Source of the DNA: Clavelina lepadiformis
Taxonomy: Eukaryota; Chordata; Ascidiacea; Aplousobranchia; Clavelinidae
Direction of reading: 5' to 3'
DNA: 64,000 bases
Assembly: GCF_947623445.1 (NCBI RefSeq)
Contig: NC_135242.1
Span: forward strand, 18,352,001 to 18,416,000
Numbering within the stretch: the first letter of the stretch is position 1; each line of letters opens with the position of its first letter. Shown in pieces: positions 46,834-57,900 of this stretch. The notes under the pieces are model-generated. The model saw nothing but the letters and a program-made list of their open reading frames with translations. It ran no database searches and had not been told where the DNA came from. The position numbers and the translations under genes are program-made.

Positions 46834-48529
46834 TTGATAGTTTATGAGGTTTTTGCAATTAGTTAAAAATGTGATGACTACTTACACTAGTCACAACTTT
46901 GCAATGTGTTGAACGTACTCAAGTTATCTTACATACTACTCTTACATTTGTAGTTAAGACTGTACACATATTTGCTCCCATTGTTTGCATTTTAATTATT
47001 TTTCAAATAACGTTACATTAATTAAACTTAGTGGGTCACTAATGTTTAACTAGGCAGCTTGTGACAGCATTTGAGATACCATGACACAGCAGCAAAATTG
47101 TTTGTATAACATAAAACCACGGCACGAAAAAGATTACCAAAGCTCTAACTTTAAAAATACTAGCAATATTATATTTCAAGCAATTACCGTGTCATTATAT
47201 GTAATATCATTCAATTCTTCTAGAACAAATAAATCAATATTTTTGGGTATTCAAAGTTCATCTTAGATAGTATGATAACAAATAGCTCAACAGTTAATGG
47301 CAAATACGAAATAACAAATTTCTTATCAATTGTTCCAGATTAACTACGCCTCAAAACACTAAAAAAATGTTTACAAATTTTGCTGCTGTAAAATTTGTTT
47401 ATCAAACTGATTTGCTATATATCATTTGTAGACATAATCTATACCTCTTAATGTATAGGATTAAAGTACAGTGTAAGTCATATCATGTGCAAAAATATCT
47501 GCTAAGTAATAACTAGCAACCATCTACACTGAACAAAGTAAGATATCACCAACAACATTATACAAAACCGCAGTGGTTATAGAATTTCCAAAGATATTAA
47601 AATCTACCAAAAAATTTCCATTATTGCATAAGTACTATGAAAGTTTTCATGATCAATAGACTTGATGTTAGCAAAAAAAAGTGTCTGTTTACAATGGTGA
47701 CATGTTTCGACCTAATACATATACCAATACATTAAGAGAAACAGTGGTACAGACATGTAAATGATGTCAAACATGTCCACATAAATTTTGTCCTAATGAC
47801 TTGGCCTACTTTACGTTTCTGTAAAAACAAAGATTTTGCGCCAGTTTTCACGTAATTGTCACAGTCTTTAAACATTCTTTAATAAACTGGACAATGTATG
47901 TATGCAAACGTTAGTTAAAACTCCATAAGATGATACTGACCCAATCAAAATACTTTAGTTTATTGACAACATTTCTTGCTACGACTTAATTAATGATGTA
48001 GTGTCTGTATAGTACACAGTATAGAACACCAACAGGTTAATGTAGCAGGTCCACTTTGCAATGTAGTTGGAGATGATTGCCTAGCTCAATAAATGCATTA
48101 TTGAGCAAGGCAATATCTCATACAGCAATTAGTAAGAAGCATCAGTTATGAAATGGAAATAAGTGTCATAAAAAAACATTATATTGAACTTAACCAAAGG
48201 TGTCATCAAATCCACATCTTTTACAGAATACAAAATACATTTTTTAATTAGCTGAATTTATGTTTCCATTACAAGAATTACAACTGCACAAAATTAAAAA
48301 AAAATTTGCAAGAAATAAATTCGGCCTTTACATCAAGACAAAGTATAATGGTGCATTCCACGGTTATAATAAACTAGGCACCTTGGCAATCATCTTGAGA
48401 GTTCTTAAGACATATATTCACACTTTGCTGACAATAACTGCATAGAATAATATCATTGCAATATAACATTAAAACACTTCTAATTAGCATGGCTTGTTAC
48501 ATAACAGAGCTAAATTGGCTTTGTGTATA
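46834..48529. promoter_or_regulatory. Region between GNAT copies 3 and 4
   Basis: Duplicate of the other inter-copy regions, with a deletion near 47790. The right part (about 47880-48529) is nearly identical to 38810-39431, the 3' flank of copy 2. Hairpin at 48076-48114 with one mismatch. Confidence 0.4.
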
Positions 48530-51302
48530 TCACAGTTTTGCACATTGAAACTTCTTTACAAATAGAACAGCATGGGTATGAGGTTGTGGAATGTCAGCAA
48601 ATATTTTCTCACCAGTAACAGGATCACAATAATCTTTGAAGAATACTTTTTTCACTGGAAGGAAGCCCCATCTTTCGCAAACTTTTATGGAATAGAGAGA
48701 ATTGGAAACGTTAACAAGACCATTGCATCCGTATTTAATAGCAGCTTCTTTTGTGCTGCAAAATAGGAAAAAAACATCTCAATTACAAAACAAATGAAAG
48801 TATTCCTTACTAATTTATGTTACAAAATATATGTTTATTACATCACTTGACAAAACATATGGTTACATTGCATGTCATTGTATGTAGTGCAGTGGTATTT
48901 AAACTATTTTTAAATCAACCTACCAACATAGTACAATAGAACAATCACCATTTAAAGATAACTCTTTCATCCAGTTCAAAGCATAAATTAAATGTAGTAA
49001 AGCGTACTTGCATAAAACAGTTATTTTTGCACAATGCAGAATTACCAACATTTTTCTTTGACCTATCGGTCTCCAAAAATGTTTCGATTGCACAATTTTA
49101 AAGAATAACGCACTACTTCACCTCATTTATGACAATGAGACATAAGTATTTTTATCATTTGCACAAGCAGTTGTTTTTATAGCATAAATATTACATGCAA
49201 TAGATCGGAAATTTGGTTAAGCCAAATCAGGATCTATTTTTAAGATTAAAAAATTGGGGTTTTAAAAACCTGGCGATTGATAAAAACATACTAAAGGTAA
49301 ATTGTGGGTTGTTGTACTTAAATCTGACTGTGCAATCAGGGGTAAAGTTTTAAGCAAGGTGATGAATTTTTAAATATATCATAACTTAATGCCCAGAATA
49401 GTCTAAAGATGTTTGAAAGTGGGCATATTCTATTCTTCCTAGAAAAATATTTTTCCCTATTCAACACAGAACTTACATCTTTACATAAGGACCTGTTTTG
49501 CAAAAGAACAGTCTATACATGTACTTTAATATTTTATGAAAAGAACATTTTAATCACACATTGCTTTGCATATGGATATTTTGTAAGAAATTATCAAAGC
49601 TTCATCTGTCTCCAGTTTCAAAGAAGCAAATGAACACTATTCTTTAGTTAGTTTTTAGTCTAACAAGCAAAAAAAACCTATCCCGAAATAGATCAAACAA
49701 AAAAAAAGTCGATGCACAAGTAAATATTACTGCACCTTTTCTGTATGCAAGAAATAGAAGCATTTAACAACAAGGAGACCATTGCTACTTTGCTTAAAAA
49801 TTTGAGCAATGTGCAGGGTTTATCTTTTAGAAATTAAAAGATCGTTTTCCACCATTTTTTGAAATGTTTCGTGATGGGCGAAACGTGGCTTTCTACAAAA
49901 CCTTCATACAAAAGTTTTAAAAATTAAAATCGATACTGCACATTTCTACAAATTTTAAGTCTCTTTTAAGCTTTCCAGCACTATTGATTTCAATTTTCGG
50001 CAGGCACAATGTGACTATTTTAACCATCTTTAACTTCTGACTTCTGGTTGTACAAGCATTTTTGATTGCACAATATTTTTGTGTTTTCAACTTTTGCCAG
50101 GGTTTTAGAACAGCCTATTTTTTGAAATATAGCTTTTCACCTATCTTATTACAAAATTAGTTTTGAAATAGTTACGGTCGTGGGTCATACAAAAAGAAAG
50201 ACAGAAACGAAACATGCTAACACCTCAACTTGACAATTTAATGTGTTGTACGCTAATGCCTCAATGCTATTGCTATGTTTATGCTATTCACTTTAAAGGT
50301 TGAAAAATGCATGTAACATATTTTAACTCAAGCATGTATGTTAATACCATTATTGTAAATTTGTGAAACTTATGATATAAGTGTCTTGCACAAACCATGG
50401 TTGTTTTCACAAAACTAACTTCACAAACCACTGTTGTATAGTAATGAATTTTTGTGCTGTGTTTGAAGATGCAATGAAAAGCTGACAACAACACAATAAC
50501 CTGGTATAGCAAATCTTCAACTGACCAGAACTTCTCATTTACTGACCCCAAATAAAGCTTGTCAACTAAACGATGCTGTTGATAACTTGGGCTAACCATT
50601 CCGTTTTCCATCAAAATGAAATTGTCACAGCCAAGAGCAGCCTGTGCACCTTCTTCCATGTAATCATCAAACTGAATGCATAAATAAGTCAAAGTGGGGA
50701 ATGGGGAAACTAAAAAACTACTGCTGTTCAAAAACTACAAAAACTACTGTTTATGCATGTGATGCCTTATAAATGACAATGACTTGAACTTTCTTGGGTA
50801 AGTCTGGTCAACATGTTACATTAGTAAAGACTCATTAATTGAAATATAAAACTCAACGTGTATAAATGCAAAAAATGCATAAAAAAACACATACCCGTGT
50901 CAAATACTGCATTTTTAGAGACAACTCTCCAAGTGATCCATAATCTGCTGGTGTCACTGAGCGTTTTGAAAAACTATTGAGCGTACAAGCACAAAGAACC
51001 CCATTAGCTTTGTCAAAAATACCATATGAAATGCCTTGTGATAGAACTTGCTGAAAACAAAACAAAAAAATCCGTTATGGAAGTCTCAAATGAAAGCAAT
51101 TAATCACTGTAGTATTTCATAAATAATTTTAGCTACTCACATCAACATAGGTTCTAACATAAATGCATTTGTCTTCAGAAGTCAATTTCATGTATTTTGC
51201 CATAACCTCATTTTCTACAAATTCTAGCAGTAAGTTTTCCACATCTGCTTTGTCATTCATTGACAAGTAACGTCCAAACACATCTAACCTTTTGGGGTTC
51301 AT
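48530..51302 (-). CDS. GNAT acetyltransferase, AANAT-like, copy 4
   Basis: Exons 51141-51302, 50895-51050, 50526-50671, 48530-48755; 229 residues, no stops. Exon 1 begins MNPKRLDVFGRYLSM and shares NEVMAKYMKL with copy 3. Exon 3 reads MENGMVSPSYQQHRL, a glutamate-asparagine change in the strand before the CoA loop. Exon 4 equals that of copy 2. Intron 3 has an empty LTR site (GCGTA, 49002-49006). Its upstream DNA is more diverged than that of copies 1-3 and carries a hAT MITE at 51687, so this copy likely sits at the original promoter end of the array. Function as for copy 1, substrate unknown. Confidence 0.82.
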
Positions 51303-51686
51303 ATGATAATTCCTCAGGTCACTAATCACAATTTTGCAATGTGTCAAACATACTCACTCTTATTGTACATACTATTCGAGTTAAGACTGTAAGCGTATTG
51401 GGCCCATTTTTTCTTATTGATTATTTTTGAAACAAGAATGTTACATTACATGATTAAAATGTCTATGTTACATCAAACATACTTTAAACTGGTTAACCAA
51501 AGTAAACTAATTACAGTATTATCAATTTACTTGGCCACCAATCTTTAATCAGGCAACTCTTGACAGCACTTGAGGTACCGGTACAATGACGCAGCAGCAA
51601 ATACTGAATGCAGGCGCCCATAACAAAAAGCATAGATTAACAAAGCTTTAACTTTAAAAATATTAGCAATTTTATATATATATGAA

Positions 51687-52183
51687 CAGAGGTGTGCAGT
51701 TGGTACTTTGAAAGTACCGTCGATAACGGTACCTGTACTTGGAAAAAAGTAGCCTACTTGTTACGGTATTCGGTACTATTTCAATAAAGTAGTTCGGTAC
51801 TTTGTCGGTACTCGATACTTTTTGTGTAAAAGATGCTGCTGCAAATGCAATGTTTACCGCTATAATGACCCCGGTAAAGGTTACTCCAGGTCAAAACATA
51901 CAGTATGTGACCTTAATTGCTTGCAATTTTACTTGCAACATTTCTAGAATAAAAAAGATCAGCAGATGCTAAAAGTGGTATTAACTATTAAGGATCAATT
52001 AACATATAATTTTGAAAACATACTTGTTAAAGTTGTGAAATAATCACGTGAAAAGTACCGAGTACCGGGGCAGACTGAAATTTCTCAAAAAAAGTAATTC
52101 GGTACAGAGATTTGGTAACTTTTTTCAAAAGTACCGCGGTACAGTAATTCGGTATTATAGTACCGAGGTACTGCCCACCTATG
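51687..52183. mobile_element. hAT MITE upstream of GNAT copy 4
   Basis: Ends CAGAGGTGTGCAGT and the complement of CATAGGTGGGCAGT. The body is rich in GGTAC/GTACC words in both orientations. Flanks TATATGAA (51679-51686) and TCAATGAA (52184-52191) agree at 6 of 8 bases, as for a hAT 8-bp duplication. After it the text (AACAATTACCACATTATTACGTG) resumes the upstream sequence common to the other copies. Confidence 0.75.
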
Positions 52184-52883
52184 TCAATGAACAATTACCA
52201 CATTATTACGTGTATGGGCACCAGCAGAGGGAGTGTGCGGCACGACCACACTTTGGCAAGGTGTTGCGTTCTTTGAAATCGTAAGACGCATTAAAACACT
52301 CATAATTTCTCTAAATTATAACAATCTCTGGTTTCCAAACGTGTCAATGCCCTATAACTATAACTAAATTACGGTATAAAGACCTGCTTAATTATTATCT
52401 ATTCGTACTTTGTTACTTAATGGAATCGTGTGGAAATGTCTTCGAAGCATAACAAAGCTTGTATATTTTTGGCAGAGTTTGTAATGTAAGATATGTTTTG
52501 CAATGTTCATTAATAGACACTTTTAATTGTGGGTTACAATTATGCCGTGAATTACTGCGCGGCAATTGCGTCTACACGTACCTTGACACGACAGGCCCGC
52601 TTTGCAACATAAGGCGTGTCCTTATTTTGAACCCTGCAACTTGCAGCGCATTCTGGGTAAGGAACGTGATTTGTTCTCTTCACCTCTTTCTTCTCAAGCT
52701 TGTTTTTCTATTTTAACTCCTTGACGAAAGTTATGTTTTCAGCACAAGGTACTTGTGAGAAAGATGTTGAAGAGAAAGATGCTAAATTAAATCCAGGCGT
52801 TTGCAGTTTGTACCTTACTTCGTAACTATCGTTTAGTTTTTGTCATTTTAAATAAGGTATTGTTGTTTCAAAGTAATAAAATA
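52184..52883. other. Intergenic
   Basis: Remainder of the copy-4 upstream flank and then unrelated sequence. An 85-codon open frame (52459-52716, plus) is GC-richer than its surroundings but has no recognisable family and no exon signals. Confidence 0.35.
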
Positions 52884-53283
52884 CTATAGAATCCGCTTAA
52901 TATATCCAAGGTTAATCTCAATCGATTAAAAATCTAAAGCTAAGAGATGATGAACCAGAGGAAACAATACCATCCGCTGCAGAAATACCTTCGCCGTTTC
53001 GCCTCTAGGCTCAACCAAAGTGCATTCAAAATGTTCATGGATATGTTTTACTCTACGACGAGACCAACTTAGAGTGACCTTTTCACCCAAACGAACCACG
53101 CTGGATCAGTTTTTTGCATTGCCCGCTGATAAATAAATATCGTGCAATGTACTATATTAAGATATGTGTGCTTCTTTTTGTATAGTGAACTCATTTCTAT
53201 TGTGACGGATAATAATAAATCCACCGCTTATTAAATCCAAAATCGCTTAGGAAAGAGGTGGGTTTATTAAACGGATTCTACTG
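52884..53283. mobile_element. pogo/Tigger-like MITE
   Basis: Left end CTATAGAATCCGCTTAATAT, right end the complement of CAGTAGAATCCGTTTAATAA, flanked by TA on both sides (52882-52883, 53284-53285). About 400 bp, non-coding. Its termini differ from those of the 20624-21056 element, so this is a separate family. Confidence 0.7.
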
Positions 53284-53399
53284 TATATCATTTCGTCCAA
53301 CGTTGAAATTATGGGATTAACAGAGACACGTTTTTATTTTGTGAAGCCTATTTTGCGAGGGATGTGTTCGCTTGATCTGTTCTCATAGATAGGGTCATT

Positions 53400-53590
53400 T
53401 ACCATTGTTGTGTTGGGTGAAAGAGAGATAGATATGTTATTTTACCATTCAAAACAAACGATCGTGTACTCTTTACTCTATGATACTCTTTCGAAAGAGT
53501 ATCGTAACATAATTCATTGGTGTAGGGCAGCGAAGAGACCTCGCAGTCAGCTGCCCCAGATTCTATTGCATGAAAATGTTTCAACTTTGT
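53400..53590 (-). mobile_element. LINE 3' end, second copy
   Basis: On the minus strand, CTGGGGCAGCTGACTGCGAG followed by GTCTCTTCGCTGCCCTACAC and ATGTTACGATAC matches the 3' UTR of the LINE fragment at 16365-17000. Only the tail is present, and a CTTTCGAAAG palindrome (53488-53497) is new to this copy. Confidence 0.65.
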
Positions 53591-54932
53591 CGAGCGTTTT
53601 CAATCGTCAACAATGCACGTTCTAATAAGCGTTAATGCATACATACTTTGCTTTGATTGAACGATCGTATTCGTCTTTAAAGAAATATCGTTGAATATTC
53701 GTCTTCAAAAAATATTTTCCAAAAAAAGTAAGCTACAATTTATATCTTCGAAATTCTCCAGGTTTTGTTTGAAGAATTGTTTACGCTTTTCGTATATGAA
53801 ATTTAACCAATGTGTAACGATTACGATTTTACGCCTCGTTTGAACGTAGTATTAAGAGTAACTTCGGCAATTACTTAACCGCAAAACTTGACATGCTCTG
53901 ATTTGCGCATGGGGTTAAGTGACATACGTCCGTAATGACGTCACGCCGCACTGTCAGCAATCGACATTTAAGATTTTTGATCAATAAAATCGCAACTTTC
54001 TGAAAATATAGTGGTAACGCTAACTAACAACCGCTACTATCAGGACCACCACGGTACTGCACAGTGCACACTTGGACATAAATCGTTTGTGTGTGGTCAG
54101 TTTTTGTCTGCTGCTGTTGACCTCTGCCTACGTAACCAGAATACCACTTTTTGCGTGAGCGCCGCTGCTTTATTTTACAAACGAGGATAACGTCATGCGA
54201 AGGAAAGACAAAAAATCACTTGATTTAGGACCTATCTATGGTCTCTACGCTTCAGAGTTATAACGAAGTGCTTTTACATGGCAAAAAGCTGCAATGTATG
54301 ACCAATACATGATACAGTACAGTATAAGGTTACATACCGGTATGTGTACTAGCTATACACAAGCAAACGGCCAGCATCACATTCCACGACAAGTGCTGCA
54401 CTATAAGATTAGCCAGATACTACTGCATGCTCTAGTCATAAGATCTTATGCTGGCTAAACTCAATTTGTGTGCTAAAATCATACAGTGTCGTTTTATGTG
54501 TGCTTGTGCACACGCGAACGTGCATTTTATCTGCAAAAAAGAACTTCGCAAAAAAATTGATTGTGTTATTAAGTCACACATCTAACAAGCACAGGTGTTT
54601 GCTCGACAATGCTTAAGTTCTTTCTTACGGCAATATCTTCTTTAAAAATAATAATGTACAATATATGTTGAATGCGTTCATTTAAGTGAGATTTGGAGTT
54701 ATGATAATTTGAGTTATACAAAAATGTTTAGAAAAAGCTAATTTTATCAAAAGTTGTAGGCCAATGTTTTGATATGTACAAGTTGCATCTGCATGCAAGA
54801 ATACTGATCGTAATGATGATGTGTATATACAGGAAATAGCCTACAGCCCAAAGCGACCGACACATTACATAAAAGCGGAAAGAGGCGTTGCACAATTATT
54901 ATCGGATCGTCTTGGGCCGTATCAGGTAAGCC
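53591..54932. other. Intergenic, downstream of the laminin gene
   Basis: 3' flank of laminin beta, no gene recognised. A minus-strand AATAAA lies near 54170-54175, about 760 bp after the stop codon, and could serve as a polyadenylation signal. Confidence 0.4.
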
Positions 54933-57900
54933 TCAACATCTTCGATGGAAAACTTCGGCCTCTGAAATGCTCTGGAAGAGCTGCTCTACCTCTTCAAGCA
55001 ATCCAGCTAAGCGGTCGGACTTGTCGGCCATCTGACGATCGTAGTCGTCAAATTGATTGTTGATCTCTGAATGGATAAAACGCGTTAAAGCTTGATAAGA
55101 TTTTGAAAAGTTTAGACATCGTACGCAAATAGGTGATATAAATACGATTGCTCACACTTCATCTTGGCAATACTACACTAATTTAGGTCTAGGCCCCTTG
55201 GCAATTTTACCATAAACAAACACACCTGCAAGTTTATTTACATTCCTTTGAACAGCTCGCTGCAAACTTTCAGCGTTTTCCCGTAAGGCTGTTAGTCGAT
55301 CGGTCTTATCCTTCGTGTCATAAATGGCATTTGTAGCCTGATCCACCAGATCCGACTGGCCAGCAAGGTTCTGCAGTATAACAGACAACGAATTAAAAGT
55401 TTGCACAAAATCAGCATTCGGGCTTATTTATACATAGATTTGTACCCATTTTGATATAGAAATTGGTTGAAGTTTTTGTGTAGAGTGTACGAAATTTCAA
55501 AATATAGGCACCAACTTACGTCGATTGCCATTTGAGCCATAGCTTGTGCGTTCTTTGAGTTATTGAGTCCATTGTCTAGGTTGAAATTATTATCAGACAA
55601 TCTACGTTCTAACTGCATGACGCGGGTTGTAAAATCGTTAAGCCTGTTTGATATGTTTGTCATCTGATCTTCAATTCGACCGGAAGCAGCATTAATCTGT
55701 TAGAGAATACCAATTACGAACAATAAGATACCAAAGATTTGATTAAACGAATGTGTCTTAAGTTTTTTGCAATCAAATTGTTTAAATAGTGACGCTTCCT
55801 GTTTCATAGCCATTACAATGGTATGATTCAGATACTGTAAAACCAATGTAATCACTGATCTTACCTGATTAATCTTCGCCTCTGCGAGTTCAATGTCGCC
55901 AGCAGCCTTGTTCTTAGCGGTTTCAGCCTTACTAGATGCGTTTTCGGCTTGTTCTAGAGCGGTAATCACCTCGTCCACTTCACCGGCTACGGCCGTCGCG
56001 GATGCCCTGGAAAAATATTAATCAGTCATCGCATTCAACATCGACCTCTAACCTAAGCAGATAAGGATCACATGTTTTAGATGAACCTACTTCGCTTGAT
56101 TGGCGTCTACCAGAAGTTGGTTGGCTCGTTCCAGATCATCTTGAGTATCAGACAAGAGCTGATCAACATTCGGAAGACGTCCAACGAGGTCCGCAATTTC
56201 CGTAGCAAGAGCATCAATCTCCGATCTTGAAATGGGAAGTGACAAAGCAAGAACTTCTTCAGCAACCTCTTCAATGCTACTGGGATCAGCATTGTCCTCT
56301 GTAGATGATGAGGATGGTAACAGTGATAGAGTTTCAGGGTATAAATGAATCTTTCAAGCGGTAAGTTTTTTGCTTACCTTCTAAGAAGTTACGGATGTCG
56401 CGGATTAGGTTTTTAACTTTGGAGTTCTGTTCTCTCACTCTTCCTTCGACTTCCTGCGCTCGATCTCTCGCGACCTGCGCTTTGGTCTTAGCTTCCTCGG
56501 CGCTCTCTTTCGCGACCTGATGCAAACCGAACGAAAAATGCTAACTAAGTTTATCCGTCGCCATTTATATGAATATTGTTTAAGTAATTAATGTCGTTTA
56601 AACGTGTTAAAAGTAACCTTTTAAACAACATTGCATCATAACAACATGCTTCATTTTAAGCATTGCTGACTTGTTTACTTGTCATATTACCTGCACTCGA
56701 GACTTTAGTTCACTAGCTTCATCTGCCACCCTGTTTAGAGTTTCCTGCGTTTTTTGGGAACGGTCTTTAGCATCATTGGCGTATTGGACTGCTCCAGGAC
56801 ATCCAATTCCTCCACAAGTGTCACATCCGGCACCTCCGCAGGTTTCGTCGCATCCCTCAGTCGATTTTCCGCAAACCTGCACATCGTAAGGGGAGATAGG
56901 CATATTGTAGTATGGAAGACGAAAGGTTATCCCTAATGAAGAATCCGCTATGTGGGTAATGAAGCCGCTAACCATCAGTCATTTACAGAACTGCTCAAAA
57001 GTCAATACTACTGATCTCACACTGTCATACATTAACACTTTGTATGTGGACATTTGTAAAGCAGCTCGCCGGAAGGACTTAGCATTATGTTAGTCACACT
57101 GTGAGTATCTAGTGATGTACAATGTACATGATCAACTTACGTCTCTGTTTAAGTCAGACACCGTCAATTCATCGATATCAGATCTTCTTGCATCAATGTC
57201 GCCTTTAAGCTGAAAATTTTTTGCATAAGGTTAAAATTTCAAAGAAATCGCCGACAGCGAATTAACTAGGTTTTTAAAGTTAACTACCACTTAAGATACC
57301 ACTTAACAATATCAACATATTTGTCTCACCATGGACATCTTATCGTCGAATTCGGCTTTCTTGTCAGCAAGGTCACCTTCCACTTCCTCCCTTATCTGTT
57401 TTGATTGTTCGACAAGACTTCCGGGTTCGGTGGTAGCGGCTTCGGCGTCATGTTCAGCTTGTGCTGAGGTTGCTGCAGCGTCTTCGATTTGTTTGTATGC
57501 AGCTGAGCAGATGATGTTAAATGTTAACTTTTTGGCTGAGAAAACGTTTTAACTAATGTACAACCGTAATGAGTACGGTACAAGCCACTTATCTCGAGGG
57601 AGTGAGCACTTTGCGCAGTTGTTAATCGTCAATGGGCCCCAAAACGCAAAGGCTTTGTAGAAGAGGCGTATTAAAATAAAATTTCTCTTACCGACCGATG
57701 AGACTTTGCTGATGCTTTGTTTTTGCTCCCTGAGACTGTCCAATTTCTCCATGACTTTGTCTGCCTCAGCATCCAATTCCGTCATGTTTTTATTAACTGC
57801 GTCGTCAGACGCGCGAATGCGTTCAATGTCCTTCTCCAATTCATCCAATCGCTTTTCTTGTTCCGCAAGCTTCTGCCTAAAATAAATATCAAATTTAGGA

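Larger units (their letters stand above)
31694..51680 (-). repeat. Four-unit tandem duplication array (GNAT genes)
   Basis: Four head-to-tail units, spaced by stop codons at 32088, 39432, 44216 and 48530. Each unit carries the same four-exon gene plus alignable introns and flanks, so whole genomic blocks of about 4.3-4.8 kb were copied (unit 1 is longer because of an LTR element). Homology on the downstream side begins at about 31694, inside what is a hairpin in the other units. On the upstream side of copy 4 it fades over 51303-51680 and continues beyond an inserted MITE. Unit 4 therefore keeps the original upstream flank and unit 1 the original downstream flank. Confidence 0.9.

Noticed and set aside
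49409..49633. 74-codon frame in intron 3 of GNAT copy 4
   Set aside because: Intron sequence shared among units; frame is broken in other copies and has no domain.
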